A stretch of DNA of 64,000 bases from the NCBI RefSeq assembly GCF_030345795.1, contig NZ_JAUALB010000001.1, positions 5,977,101 to 6,041,100 of the forward strand, given 5' to 3'. The notes beneath the pieces were generated by a model. It was not told the origin of the DNA. It saw nothing but the letters and a program-made list of their open reading frames with translations, and did no database searches. Both the position numbers and the translations under genes were made by a program. Source of the DNA: Micromonospora sp. WMMA1363. Its GTDB lineage: Bacteria; Actinomycetota; Actinomycetes; Mycobacteriales; Micromonosporaceae. The number at the start of each line of letters is the position of its first letter. Within the stretch, counting starts at the first letter, position 1. This document shows positions 16,435 through 25,926 of this stretch, one piece after another.

Positions 16435-16502
16435 CGGGCCGGTCCGCCGCAACGGTCGGGAGGCCCCTCCACCATCGAAGGCGTGCGGCAAGGAGCCATT
16501 CC

Positions 16503-16721
16503 TTACCCCCGACGCCCGCCGCGTACCTCCAACCCGTCGAGCAGGGTGGCGGTGGCCGCGGCGACCGCCGTGACCGCGGCGTCGAACGCGGCGGCGTTGT
16601 GGGCGGCCGGCGCGCGGAACCCGGAGATCTTCCGGACGTACTGCAACGCGGCCGCCTGGATGTCCGCGTCGCTCACCGCCGGGGTGTACGGCTCACGCAG
16701 GGTCTTGATGCTCCGGCACAC
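16503..16721 (-). CDS. DUF2277 family protein
   Basis: A 72-residue protein. The family usually starts MCRSIKTLR; here that point is a GTG at 16721 (codons GTG-TGC-CGG-AGC), so this start is preferred over an ATG 24 nt upstream. The sequence [12 protein letters not shown] and [14 protein letters not shown] match DUF2277, of unknown function. The early Cys is conserved. The gene is divergent from miaB with a 53-bp spacer, so both promoters must lie in that short gap. Confidence 0.87.
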   Translation of the reverse strand: MCRSIKTLREPYTPAVSDADIQAAALQYVRKISGFRAPAAHNAAAFDAAVTAVAAATATLLDGLEVRGGRRG

Positions 16722-16774
16722 GGCGCCTCCTCGGTTCGGGTCCATCCGGGCTGTCCGGATACGCTGTTCTGGTC

Positions 16775-18307
16775 ATGACTACCGCAGCGGCGAGCAGCCC
16801 GCGCACCTACCAGGTGCGCACGTATGGCTGCCAGATGAACGTGCACGACTCCGAGCGGATCTCCGGCCTGCTGGAGCAGGCCGGCTACGTGCGGGCCCCC
16901 GACGTCGACGACACCCCCGACGTGGTCGTCTTCAACACCTGCGCGGTGCGGGAGAACGCCGACAACCGGCTCTACGGCAACCTCGGTCATCTGCGCCCGG
17001 TGAAGGACAGGCACCCGGGGATGCAGATCGCGGTCGGCGGCTGCCTCGCCCAGAAGGATCGCGGCGAGATCGTCCGCCGGGCGCCCTGGGTCGACGTGGT
17101 GTTCGGCACGCACAACATCGGGTCGTTGCCGGTGCTGCTGGACCGGGCCCGGCACAACGCCGCCGCCGAGGTGGAGATCCTGGAGTCGCTCGAGATCTTC
17201 CCCTCCACGCTGCCCACCCGCCGCGAGTCGACGTACGCCGGCTGGGTGTCGATCTCGGTCGGTTGCAACAACACCTGCACGTTCTGCATCGTGCCCGCTC
17301 TGCGGGGCAAGGAAAAGGACCGCCGGCCCGGCGACATCCTCGCCGAGGTCCGCGCCCTGGTCGACGAGGGCGTGCTGGAGGTGACCCTGCTCGGGCAGAA
17401 CGTCAACTCCTACGGTGTGGCGTTCGGCGACGCTGGCGAGCCGAACTGGAATCGTACTGGTGGCCGGTCCGCTTTCGCCGAGCTGCTGCGTGCCTGCGGC
17501 GGCATCGACGGACTGGAGCGGGTGCGGTTCACCAGCCCGCACCCGAAGGACTTCACCGACGACGTGATCGCCGCGATGGCCGAGACGTCGAACGTCTGCC
17601 ACTCGCTGCACATGCCGCTGCAGTCCGGCTCCGACGACGTGCTACGGGCGATGCGCCGGTCGTACCGGTCGGAGCGGTACCTGGGGATCATCGAGAAGGT
17701 CCGGGCGGCGATGCCGGACGCGGCGATCACCACCGACATCATCGTCGGCTTTCCCGGCGAGACCGAGGCCGACTTCCAGCGAACCCTCGACGTGGTCCGC
17801 GAGGCGCGGTTCGCCTCGGCGTTCACCTTCCAGTACTCCAAGCGCCCCGGCACGCCCGCAGCCACCATGGACGGTCAGCTCCCGAAGCAGGTTGTCCAGG
17901 AGCGTTACGACCGGCTGATCGCCTGCGTGGAGGAGATCACCTGGGCGGAGAACAAGAAGCTGCTCGGGGAGACCGTGGAGGTGCTGGTCGCCGTCGGCGA
18001 GGGACGCAAGGACGAGCGCACCGGCCGGATGTCCGGGCGCGCCCGGGACGGCCGGCTGGTGCACTTCGACGCCGGAAGCCGCACCGGGCAGATCCGCCCG
18101 GGTGACGTCGTGCACACCGTCGTCACGTACGCGGCCCCGCACCACCTCAACGCCGACGGTGAGCCGCTGGCCCACCGGCGGACCCGGGCCGGGGACGCGG
18201 CCGAGGCGGGACGCAGTCCGCGTACCGCCGGCGTGCTGCTGGGCCTGCCGACGATCGGCGCGCCGGCCGCGACGCCGGCGGAGACCGGAGGTTGCGCCGC
18301 CCACTGA
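16775..18307 (+). CDS. miaB: tRNA-2-methylthio-N6-dimethylallyladenosine synthase MiaB
   Basis: A 510-residue radical-SAM methylthiotransferase that adds the methylthio group to i6A37 of tRNAs reading UNN codons. N-terminal Cys are in [25 protein letters not shown] and VGGCLAQKD (auxiliary 4Fe-4S). The radical-SAM CxxxCxxC is [18 protein letters not shown] domain lies near residues 390-455 ([20 protein letters not shown]), followed by a roughly 55-residue Ala/Pro-rich extension. It acts after MiaA, encoded 2.5 kb downstream. Start ATG 16775. Confidence 0.97.
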   Translation: MTTAAASSPRTYQVRTYGCQMNVHDSERISGLLEQAGYVRAPDVDDTPDVVVFNTCAVRENADNRLYGNLGHLRPVKDRHPGMQIAVGGCLAQKDRGEIVRRAPWVDVVFGTHNIGSLPVLLDRARHNAAAEVEILESLEIFPSTLPTRRESTYAGWVSISVGCNNTCTFCIVPALRGKEKDRRPGDILAEVRALVDEGVLEVTLLGQNVNSYGVAFGDAGEPNWNRTGGRSAFAELLRACGGIDGLERVRFTSPHPKDFTDDVIAAMAETSNVCHSLHMPLQSGSDDVLRAMRRSYRSERYLGIIEKVRAAMPDAAITTDIIVGFPGETEADFQRTLDVVREARFASAFTFQYSKRPGTPAATMDGQLPKQVVQERYDRLIACVEEITWAENKKLLGETVEVLVAVGEGRKDERTGRMSGRARDGRLVHFDAGSRTGQIRPGDVVHTVVTYAAPHHLNADGEPLAHRRTRAGDAAEAGRSPRTAGVLLGLPTIGAPAATPAETGGCAAH

Positions 18308-18486
18308 CCGCACCGGCGGCTGCCGTGCCGCCGACACGAAGCCCCGGCGCTGTCGTCGCGCCCGCACTGCGCCCGTCTGCCACCCGTGGCTTCGTGGTCG
18401 GGTTGGCCGGTCACGGTGGCCGGGGTGGGCGGTACCCGCCACGGGTACTCGGCCTCGGGTCAACGGCGGTCCTGCCGGCCGTCGGC

Positions 18487-19695
18487 TCAGCCGGCCTGCT
18501 CGGCGAGTTGGAGGAACTGGCGCTTCGAGGCGAGCGCCTGCTCGGCCTCCCGGATCCGTCGGGCGTCCCCGGCGGCCTGGGCGCGGGCCAGCCGTCCCTC
18601 GGCCTCTGCCACCTGCGTCCGCATCTGGGCCAACAGCGGGTTGTCCTGCGGACTGGTGCGCCGCCATGCCGAGTCCATCACCTCACGGACCTTGTCGTCG
18701 ACCGCGCGTAGCCGCCGCTCCAGGCCCGCCGCCGCCTCCCGGGGCACCCGGCCGGCGTCGTGCCACTGCGCCTGGATCTCGCGGAGCTTCGCCTGCGCGC
18801 CCTTCGGGTCGCCGTCGACGTCCAGCGCTTCGGCCTCGGCCAGCAGCGTCTGCTTGCGCTCCATGTTGGCGCGCTGCTCGTTGTCCCGCGCGGAGAAAAC
18901 GTCACTGCGCCGGCTGAAGAACGCGTCCTGAGCCGCCCGGAACCTCTCCCAGAGCCGCTGCTCGGCCTCCTTCGAGGCCCGCGGCGCAGCGCGCCACTGG
19001 TTCATCAGTTCTTTGAGCTGGCCGGCGGTGGACCCCCAGTCGGTGGAGTCCTGCAGCTTCTCGGCCTCGGCGACCAGGTCCTCCTTGACGGCCTGCGCCT
19101 GCTTGCGCTGCGCGTCGAGCGAGGCGAAGTGTGCGCCCCGCCGGCGGGTGAAGCCGTCGCGCGCCGCCGCGAACCGCTTCCACAGCTCGCCATCGGTCTT
19201 CTTGTCGACCCCGCGGATGGCCTTCCACTCCTCGAGGATCTCCTTGAGCCGGTCGCCGGCGGTCTTCCAACCGGTCGACTCGGCGGCCAGCCGCTCAGCC
19301 TCCTCGACCAGCTCGGTCTTACGGGCGAGTGCCTCGCCGCGGGCCGCTTCCCGGGCCGCCCGGGCCGCGGCGGCCTTCTCGTCGGCGACGGTGGCGAGTC
19401 GGTCCAGCCGGGCGGCGAGCCCGTCGATGTCGCCGACCACGTGCGCCTCGGCCAGCGAGGCGCGCAGCCGGCGGATCGTGCTGAGCGAGTGACTAGCGTC
19501 CGCCGCGCCCGAATTCAGCCGGGCCTCGGTCAGATCCACCTCGGTCACCAGGTCGGCGAACCGACGGGCGAAGTGGGCCAGCCCTTCTTCCGGTGCCCCC
19601 GCCTGCCAGGAACCGACCACCCGCTCGCCCTCGGTGGTCTTGACGTACACGGTGCCGTCCGCGTCCACCCGTCCGAAGGCAGTCCAGTCGCTCAT
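18487..19695 (-). CDS. DUF349 repeat protein
   Basis: A 402-residue, highly helical, charged protein with at least three DUF349 units (for example AERLAAESTGWKTAGDRLKE, DSTDWGSTAGQLKELMNQW and a third near residue 300). No signal or membrane segment is present. The N-terminus MSDWTAFGRVDADGTVYVKT is the usual actinobacterial start. Function is unknown; long coiled-coil DUF349 proteins are soluble and widespread in actinobacteria. It is convergent with miaB (179-bp gap with no recognised gene) and has its own promoter side in the 357-bp region before the LigB-like gene. Confidence 0.9.
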   Translation of the reverse strand: MSDWTAFGRVDADGTVYVKTTEGERVVGSWQAGAPEEGLAHFARRFADLVTEVDLTEARLNSGAADASHSLSTIRRLRASLAEAHVVGDIDGLAARLDRLATVADEKAAAARAAREAARGEALARKTELVEEAERLAAESTGWKTAGDRLKEILEEWKAIRGVDKKTDGELWKRFAAARDGFTRRRGAHFASLDAQRKQAQAVKEDLVAEAEKLQDSTDWGSTAGQLKELMNQWRAAPRASKEAEQRLWERFRAAQDAFFSRRSDVFSARDNEQRANMERKQTLLAEAEALDVDGDPKGAQAKLREIQAQWHDAGRVPREAAAGLERRLRAVDDKVREVMDSAWRRTSPQDNPLLAQMRTQVAEAEGRLARAQAAGDARRIREAEQALASKRQFLQLAEQAG

Positions 19696-20052
19696 GTACC
19701 CATCCTCGTTCTCCCGGCGTCGCGGGTCGATCCCGCGAGCGCCGCCACGGCGCAGCCAAGTTTCTCCCCGGCATTGTCACAGGTCCGCCCCGGTGCCCGT
19801 CGAGCGCCTATCGCCGACCGTGACCATACGGTGTCCTACCGCCTTTGTGCTCTCGTCAGTGCGTGAGTGTCGGAATCCACCCGTGCCGGCCGGCGACCTC
19901 GTTGCCGACGTGTGGCGCGGCGGCCGGAGGACGCAGTTGGTTCCGCGGTGGGTGGCGGTTGTTCGTCTGCCCGTGCCGGGCCGCCGGCGGATCGGCGGGC
20001 CCGGCGGCCCGCCGCGGTGATCCCGCCACGGTGTGCCCGCTACGGTGATCTG
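19696..20052. other. Intergenic region without a recognised gene
   Basis: This 357-bp divergent spacer separates the DUF349 gene (minus) from the LigB-like gene (plus). It must hold both promoters. No convincing RNA gene, long inverted repeat or conserved operator was seen. An open frame upstream of 20053 is Arg/Pro-rich and looks non-coding. Confidence 0.6.
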
Positions 20053-20787
20053 GTGCCACTGGTCGCCGCCGCCGTCTGCCCGCACCCGCCGCTGCTCGTC
20101 CCCGAGGTCGCCGGTGCCGCCGCCGCCGAGCTGGACGACCTGCGCGCCGCCTGCGCGGCCGCCGTCACCCAGCTCTACGCGTCCGGCGCGCGGAGCATCG
20201 TGATCGTCGGCGCCGGCGACCGCAGCGCTACCCTCGATGTCCCGGTCCGGGGCACGTTCGCGCCGTGGGGAGTACCGATCGAGGTGCGGCTCGGCGGCCC
20301 GGCCGACGGGCGGGTCGCCACCGAGGGCCTGCCGCTCAGTCTGCTCGTCGGGGCCTGGCTGGCCCGGCGGGTGCCGCCGCCCGCCGGGGCGGACGACGTG
20401 AGCTGGCGGATGCTGAGCCTCGCCGTGGACGAGCCGGCCGAGCGATGTGCCGAGGTCGGCCGCCGGACGGGGACAGCCCAGCCGTGGGCGATGCTGGTGA
20501 TGGGGGACGGGTCGGCGTGCCGGGGCGAGCGGGCGCCCGGCTACGACGACCCGCGCGCCGCGCCGTATGACGCGGTGGTCGCCCGGGCCCTCACCGCTGC
20601 GGACACCGGTGCCCTCCTCGACCTGGACCCGGAGCTGTCCGCGGAGCTCAAGGTCGCCGGCCGTGCGCCCTGGCAGGTCCTCGCCGGCGCGGTCCGCGCG
20701 GAGGGCGGCGACTGGCGGGGCGAGCTGACCTATGACGCCGCGCCGCACGGGGTGGCCTACTTCGTCGCCTCCTGGAGGCCGGCATGA
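20053..20787 (+). CDS. LigB-like (class III extradiol dioxygenase superfamily) protein
   Basis: A 244-residue protein starting at GTG 20053 (MPLVAAAVCPHPPLLVPEVAG). The CPHPPLL motif near residue 10 is the hallmark of the LigB superfamily, where the His binds iron. GDGSACRGERAPGYDD is a second conserved loop. Close relatives in actinomycetes lie directly upstream of miaA and are of unknown function. A role in aromatic ring opening is possible by family but not supported by neighbours. Its stop overlaps the miaA start (ATGA), so the two are translationally coupled, pointing to a role tied to tRNA modification or simply to shared expression. Confidence 0.85.
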   Translation: MPLVAAAVCPHPPLLVPEVAGAAAAELDDLRAACAAAVTQLYASGARSIVIVGAGDRSATLDVPVRGTFAPWGVPIEVRLGGPADGRVATEGLPLSLLVGAWLARRVPPPAGADDVSWRMLSLAVDEPAERCAEVGRRTGTAQPWAMLVMGDGSACRGERAPGYDDPRAAPYDAVVARALTAADTGALLDLDPELSAELKVAGRAPWQVLAGAVRAEGGDWRGELTYDAAPHGVAYFVASWRPA

Positions 20788-21797
20788 CCGGCCCGGCGAG
20801 CGGCCATCGGCCGGACGGATCCCGGACGGACCCGGTCCGGCGGGACGACACACCGGGGTTGGTGGCAGGCGGCGGTAGCCGACCGCTGGTCGGCACGGTG
20901 GTCGCCGTGGTCGGACCGACCGCGGCCGGCAAGTCGGCGTTGAGTATCGCCCTCGCCCAGGCACTCGGCGGCGAGGTGGTCAACGCCGACTCGATGCAGC
21001 TCTACCGCGGCATGGACATCGGCACGGCCAAGCTCACCGTCGCCGAACGCGCGGGTGTGCCGCACCACTTGCTGGACATCTGGGACGTGACCGAGCCGGC
21101 GAGTGTCGCGGAGTACCAGCGGCTGGCCCGTGCCGCCGTCGACGACACTCTCGCCCGGGGGCGGGTGCCGCTGCTGGTCGGCGGATCCGGGCTCTATGTG
21201 CGGGCGGTGCTGGAGCAGTTCGAGTTCCCCGGCACCGACCCGGCGGTCCGGGAGCGGCTGGAGGCGGAGCTGGCGCAGGTCGGCCCCGCGCCGCTGCACG
21301 AGCGGCTGCGCGCGGCGGACCCGGCGGCGGCGGCGAGCATCCTGCCCGGCAACGGTCGGCGGATCGTCCGCGCGCTGGAGGTGATCGAGCTGACCGGTGC
21401 ACCGTTCACCGCGGCGCTGCCCGCGCCCACCCCGTACTACCCGGCCGTGCAGGTCGGCGTTGACTTGGACACGGCGCTGCTCGACGAGCGGATCGCGTTG
21501 CGGGTCGACCGGATGTGGGCCGACGGCCTGGTCGCCGAGACTCGCGAGCTGGTCGGCCGGGGCCTGGCGGCGGGGCGTACCGCCAGCCGGGCTCTCGGGT
21601 ACCAGCAGGTACTCAGGTTTCTCACCGGGGAGCTGACCGAGACCGGGGCGTACGAGGAGACGATCCGCGCCACCCGCCGGTTCGTCCGCCGCCAGCGGTC
21701 CTGGTTCCGGCGGGATCCGCGGACCAGGTGGCTCGACTCGGCCGCCCCGGGACTGGTGGCGGATGCGTTGCGGGTGGTCACCGACGCTGCGCGATGA
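20784..21797 (+). CDS. miaA: tRNA dimethylallyltransferase MiaA
   Basis: The enzyme transfers a dimethylallyl group to N6 of A37 in tRNAs, the substrate later used by MiaB. 337 residues; the first 35 are a non-conserved extension, then VVGPTAAGKSALSIAL (P-loop), NADSMQLYRGMDIGTAK and ASRALGYQQVLRFL are all present, and the C-terminus RQRSWFRRDPRTRWLD is normal. The start ATG 20784 overlaps the upstream LigB-like stop. dapF begins 7 nt after the stop, so LigB-like, miaA and dapF form one operon, as in other actinobacteria. Confidence 0.96.
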   Translation: MTGPASGHRPDGSRTDPVRRDDTPGLVAGGGSRPLVGTVVAVVGPTAAGKSALSIALAQALGGEVVNADSMQLYRGMDIGTAKLTVAERAGVPHHLLDIWDVTEPASVAEYQRLARAAVDDTLARGRVPLLVGGSGLYVRAVLEQFEFPGTDPAVRERLEAELAQVGPAPLHERLRAADPAAAASILPGNGRRIVRALEVIELTGAPFTAALPAPTPYYPAVQVGVDLDTALLDERIALRVDRMWADGLVAETRELVGRGLAAGRTASRALGYQQVLRFLTGELTETGAYEETIRATRRFVRRQRSWFRRDPRTRWLDSAAPGLVADALRVVTDAAR

Positions 21798-21804
21798 TGG
21801 GGGT

Positions 21805-22656
21805 GTGGAGTTCACCAAGGGGCACGGCACCGGCAACGACTTCGTGATCCTGCCCGACCCGGACGGTGCGTTCGACCTCACGCCGGGTCTGGTCGCAGCG
21901 CTGTGTGACCGTCGGCGCGGCATCGGCGGCGACGGTGTGCTGCGTGTGGTCCGCGCCGCGAAGCACACCGACGGTGCCGCGCTGGCCGGTGAGGCCGAGT
22001 GGTTCATGGACTACCGGAACGCCGACGGGTCGTTCGCCGAGATGTGCGGCAACGGTGCCCGGGTGTTCGTCCGCTACCTGCTGGAGACCGGGCTGGCCGC
22101 GCCGTCCGGCGCGGCGCTGCCGATCGCCACCCGGGCGGGCGTCGTGCGTGCTCGGGTCGAGGGGGAGGGCGTCGCGGTCGAGATGCGCCGCCCCCGGCTG
22201 TACGACACGGCGAGCGCCGAACTCGGCGGGCTGACCGTGTCCGGCACGGCGGTGGATGTCGGCAATCCGCACCTGGTCTGTGCGCTGCCGGCCGGCCTGG
22301 AGCTGACCGCGCTCGACCTGGCCCGGGCGCCGCAGGTCGACCCGGTCCTCTTCCCTGCCGGGGTGAACGTCGAGTTCACCGTCCCGGGTGAGCCGGTCGC
22401 CGGGGCCGACGGCCACGTGCTCATGCGCGTCTACGAGCGGGGCAGCGCGGAAACCCTCTCCTGCGGCACCGGCGCCTGCGCCGTCGCCGCGGTGGCTCTC
22501 AGCGACGCGGGTCGGGACACCGGCGTGGTCGCGGTCGACGTCCCTGGTGGTCGTCTGGCGGTCACGGTCACCGACGACACCTGTTGGCTCTCCGGCCCGG
22601 CCGTGCTGGTCGCCACCGGCGAGATCGACCCCGCCGCGTTCGGCACGGTGGACTGA
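21805..22656 (+). CDS. dapF: Diaminopimelate epimerase DapF
   Basis: A 283-residue cofactor-independent epimerase that converts LL- to meso-diaminopimelate for lysine and peptidoglycan synthesis. The two active Cys are in FAEMCGNGARVF and ETLSCGTGACAVA. The N-terminus EFTKGHGTGNDFVIL is normal, so the GTG at 21805 (with GGGGG just upstream) is chosen over the ATG at 21763. Third gene of the LigB-like/miaA/dapF operon. Two GC palindromes follow, likely ending transcription before the converging malic enzyme gene. Confidence 0.96.
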   Translation: MEFTKGHGTGNDFVILPDPDGAFDLTPGLVAALCDRRRGIGGDGVLRVVRAAKHTDGAALAGEAEWFMDYRNADGSFAEMCGNGARVFVRYLLETGLAAPSGAALPIATRAGVVRARVEGEGVAVEMRRPRLYDTASAELGGLTVSGTAVDVGNPHLVCALPAGLELTALDLARAPQVDPVLFPAGVNVEFTVPGEPVAGADGHVLMRVYERGSAETLSCGTGACAVAAVALSDAGRDTGVVAVDVPGGRLAVTVTDDTCWLSGPAVLVATGEIDPAAFGTVD

Positions 22657-22689
22657 CCGCCCCGGCGGCCGCTCCCACCGGGTGGTCTG

Positions 22690-22737
22690 CCCCCCCCCCG
22701 GGGGTGCGTTTCACGCGTGGTATCCCCCCCGGGGGGG
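22690..22737. repeat. Paired C/G homopolymer palindromes between dapF and malic enzyme genes
   Basis: A run of 10 C and 5 G (22690-22704) and a run of 7 C and 7 G (22724-22737) are 19 bp apart, with TTTCACGCG between. They can form hairpins or four-stranded structures. The position between converging genes suggests transcription termination. Run lengths may also be sequencing-sensitive. Confidence 0.6.
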
Positions 22738-22779
22738 CGCGGTTTCAGGAGCGGTCGGCGCTGAGCAAACCGTTGGATG

Positions 22780-24252
22780 TCAGGGGGTGGCGCTGGCGTT
22801 CGCGGCGATCTCGGGGAGATCGGCGGGGCCCGGGTCGGCGGCCGGCGGCGGGGTCGCGGCGGGGTTCTGGGCTGCGGTGCGGACGGCGGCGGCGACGGCC
22901 GGGGCGACCCGGGAGTCGAAGACGCTGGGGACGATCACCGTCGGATTGATTTTGTCCTCCCCGACGACGTCGGCGATGGCCTGGGCGGCGGCGATCGCCA
23001 TCTCCTCGGTGAACTCCTCCGCGTGCGCGTCGAGCATGCCGCGGAAGACACCGGGGAAGGCCAGCACATTGTTGATCTGGTTGGGCTGGTCCGAGCGGCC
23101 GGTGGCGACCACGGCGGCGTGCTTGCGGGCCTCCCGCGGGTCCACCTCCGGGTCCGGGTTGGCGAGCGCGAACACGATCGCGTCCTTGGCCATGGCGGCG
23201 ATGTCCTCACCGGTCAACAGGTTCGGGGCGCTTACCCCGATGAACACGTCCGCACCGCGGATCGCCCCGGCCAGGTCGCCGGAGTAGTCCTCCTTGTTGG
23301 TGTGCTCGGCCAGCCAGCGCCAGGCCGGGTTGAGGTCGGCCATCCCCCGGTGCAGGGCGCCCTGTCGGTCGTAGGCGATGATGTCGCCCACGCCCTGGCG
23401 CAGCAGCAGCTTCATGATCGCCGTGCCGGCGGCGCCGGCGCCGGAAACCACGACCCGGACGTCCGCCAGCTGCTTGCCCACGACGCGCAGCGCGTTGGTC
23501 AGCGCGGCCAGCACGCAGATCGCGGTGCCGTGCTGGTCGTCGTGGAAGACCGGGATGTCCAGCGCGTCACGCAGCCGGGCCTCGATCTCGAAGCAGCGCG
23601 GTGCGGCGATGTCCTCGAGGTTGATCCCGCCGTACGCGGGCGCGATCGCCTTGACGATCGCCACGATCTCGTCGGTGTCCTGGGTGTCGAGCACCACCGG
23701 CCAGGCGTCCACCCCGCCGAAGCGCTTGAACAGCGCCGCCTTGCCCTCCATCACCGGCAGCGACGCGGCCGGTCCGAGGTTGCCCAGGCCGAGCACGGCG
23801 GAGCCGTCGCTGACCACCGCAACCGTGTTGCGCTTGATGGTGAGCCGGCGGGCGTCCGCCGGGTTCTCCGCGATCGCCTGGCAGACCCGGGCGACCCCGG
23901 GGGTGTAGGCGCGGGAGAGCTCGTCCCGGGTCCGCAGGGCGACCTTCGAACTGACCTCGATCTTGCCGCCGAGGTGCAGCAGGAACGTGCGGTCGGAGAC
24001 CTTGCGCACGTCCACGCCGTCCAGCGTGGTGAGCGCGTCGACCACCTGGTCGGCGTGGCTCGTGTCGGCTGTGTCGCAGGTCAGGTCGACGAGCACGTGG
24101 GTCGGGTCGGAGTCGACCACGTCCAGCGCGGTGACGATCGCTCCGGCCTCGCCGACGGATGTGGTCAGCCGTCCGATGGACGAGGCGTCCGCGGGTACCG
24201 CGATCCGGATGGTGATCGAGAATCCGGCACTCGGCAGTCGGGTGATGGCCAC
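22780..24252 (-). CDS. NAD(P)-dependent malic enzyme with N-terminal ACT domain
   Basis: A 490-residue enzyme decarboxylating malate to pyruvate. Residues 1-90 form an ACT-like regulatory domain (SITIRIAVPADASSIGRL). The malic core has SRAYTPGVARVCQAI, KRNTVAVVSDGSAVLGLGN, VFHDDQHGTAI and the NAD-binding VVVSGAGAAGTAIMKL. The end is a Pro/Ala-rich tail. Start is GTG 24252 with GGAGGG about 7 nt upstream; frames further upstream are unlikely to be translated. The ACT domain suggests allosteric control by a small ligand. It stands alone, divergent from hflX. Confidence 0.94.
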   Translation of the reverse strand: MAITRLPSAGFSITIRIAVPADASSIGRLTTSVGEAGAIVTALDVVDSDPTHVLVDLTCDTADTSHADQVVDALTTLDGVDVRKVSDRTFLLHLGGKIEVSSKVALRTRDELSRAYTPGVARVCQAIAENPADARRLTIKRNTVAVVSDGSAVLGLGNLGPAASLPVMEGKAALFKRFGGVDAWPVVLDTQDTDEIVAIVKAIAPAYGGINLEDIAAPRCFEIEARLRDALDIPVFHDDQHGTAICVLAALTNALRVVGKQLADVRVVVSGAGAAGTAIMKLLLRQGVGDIIAYDRQGALHRGMADLNPAWRWLAEHTNKEDYSGDLAGAIRGADVFIGVSAPNLLTGEDIAAMAKDAIVFALANPDPEVDPREARKHAAVVATGRSDQPNQINNVLAFPGVFRGMLDAHAEEFTEEMAIAAAQAIADVVGEDKINPTVIVPSVFDSRVAPAVAAAVRTAAQNPAATPPPAADPGPADLPEIAANASATP

Positions 24253-24419
24253 ACAGATCCCTCCGTCGACGCTGAACGGCCCGCCCGCATTTGTACTCGC
24301 CTCCCCTGCCCGGCCGGTAGTCGGCCCCGCTACTGATGGGTACGGCGGGCATATAGCGGGTGCGTCCGGCGTTGGCACGTGTCAGGATTGCTTCCTACGT
24401 GACCAAACGGACAGGAGAC

Positions 24420-25877
24420 GTGAGTTTGCGAGACCAGGAGACCTACGAGCCGTTCGAGGCCGACGAGCTCGACGCCACCACCGGCGAGTTCGAGCTGTCG
24501 GAGCGGCAGGCACTGCGGCGGGTCCCCGGCCTCTCCACCGAGCTCACCGACATCACCGAGGTCGAGTACCGCCAGCTTCGGCTGGAGCGGGTCGTCCTGG
24601 TGGGGGTCTGGACCGAGGGCACCCAGGCGGACGCCGAGAACTCACTCACCGAGCTGGCGGCGCTGGCCGAGACGGCCGGCTCGCAGGTGCTTGAGGGGCT
24701 GATCCAGCGCCGCAACCGTCCTGACCCGGCGACCTACGTCGGTCGGGGCAAGGTTGACGACCTGGGCGCGGTGGTCGTGTCGACCGGTGCCGACACGGTG
24801 ATCTGCGACGGTGAGCTCTCCCCGTCCCAGCTGCGCAACCTGGAGCAGCGCACCAAGGTGAAGGTGGTCGACCGGACCGCGCTGATCCTGGACATCTTCG
24901 CCCAGCACGCCAAGAGCAGGGAGGGTAAGGCGCAGGTCGAGCTGGCCCAGCTGGAGTACCTGCTGCCCCGCCTGCGCGGTTGGGGCGAGACGCTCTCCCG
25001 CCAGAGCGGCGGTTCCGGTCGCGGCGGTGGCGCCGGTGGCGGCGTGGGCCTGCGTGGTCCTGGTGAGACCAAGCTGGAGACCGACCGCCGCCGGATCCGG
25101 CACCGCCTCGCCCGGCTGCGCCGGGAGATCAAGAGCATGCGCACGGTACGCCAGACCAAGCGGGCCCGGCGTGCTCGCAACGCCGTGCCGGCCGTGGCCA
25201 TCGCCGGCTACACGAACGCCGGCAAGTCCAGCCTGCTGAACCGACTGACCGGCGCGGGCGTACTGGTGGAGAACGCTCTCTTCGCCACGCTGGACCCGAC
25301 CACCCGCAAGGCCACCACCTCGGACGGCCGGCTCTACACGCTCTCCGACACGGTGGGTTTCGTGCGGCACCTGCCGCACCAGATCGTCGAGGCGTTCCGC
25401 TCGACGCTGGAGGAGGTCGCCGAGGCAGACCTGGTGGTGCACGTGGTCGACGGCACCCATCCGGACCCGGAGGAGCAGGTCCGCGCAGTCCGCGAGGTAC
25501 TCGCCGAGGTCGGCGCCGACCGGCTGCCGGAGCTGGTGGTGGTCAACAAGACCGACGCGGCCGACGAGGAGACCCTGCTGCGGCTGAAGCGGCTCTGGCC
25601 GGAGGTGATCTTCGTCTCTGCCCACACCGGGCGGGGGGTGGCGGATCTCCGCTCCGCGATCGAGGGCCGGCTGCCCCGCCCGGCCGTCGAGGTCCGCGCG
25701 GTCCTGCCGTACGACCGGGGAGACCTGGTGGCCCGGCTGCACCGGCAGGGCGAGGTGCTCAGCACCGCCCACCTGCCCGAGGGCACGATGCTGCATGTCC
25801 GGGTCGGCGAGGCGCTCGCCGCCGAGCTGACGCCCTTCGTGGCGGCGGAGGCCCAGGTGGTCGGGCCGCGTTCGTAG
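24420..25877 (+). CDS. hflX: GTPase HflX
   Basis: A 485-residue ribosome-associated GTPase that in other bacteria splits stalled or stressed 70S ribosomes. The N-terminal domain has LEGLIQRRNRPDPATYVGRGK and a Gly-rich linker (GGSGRGGGAGGGVG) before GPGETKLETDRR. GTPase motifs are GYTNAGKSSL (G1), SDTVGFVRHLP (G3) and VVNKTDAAD (G4). The start is GTG 24420 with AGGAG 4 nt upstream, so ATG/GTG codons further upstream are not used. The gene is preceded by a divergent malic enzyme and followed 49 nt later by a secreted protein gene. Confidence 0.95.
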   Translation: MSLRDQETYEPFEADELDATTGEFELSERQALRRVPGLSTELTDITEVEYRQLRLERVVLVGVWTEGTQADAENSLTELAALAETAGSQVLEGLIQRRNRPDPATYVGRGKVDDLGAVVVSTGADTVICDGELSPSQLRNLEQRTKVKVVDRTALILDIFAQHAKSREGKAQVELAQLEYLLPRLRGWGETLSRQSGGSGRGGGAGGGVGLRGPGETKLETDRRRIRHRLARLRREIKSMRTVRQTKRARRARNAVPAVAIAGYTNAGKSSLLNRLTGAGVLVENALFATLDPTTRKATTSDGRLYTLSDTVGFVRHLPHQIVEAFRSTLEEVAEADLVVHVVDGTHPDPEEQVRAVREVLAEVGADRLPELVVVNKTDAADEETLLRLKRLWPEVIFVSAHTGRGVADLRSAIEGRLPRPAVEVRAVLPYDRGDLVARLHRQGEVLSTAHLPEGTMLHVRVGEALAAELTPFVAAEAQVVGPRS

Positions 25878-25926
25878 GCCCGTGCGGTCGCCTCGGGCCC
25901 GGGCGGGATCGTGCGACACTGTGTTG

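Noticed and set aside
20784..22656. dapF starting at ATG 21763
   Set aside because: That start is within the miaA coding region and before the conserved N-terminus; GTG 21805 fits homology and ribosome site better.
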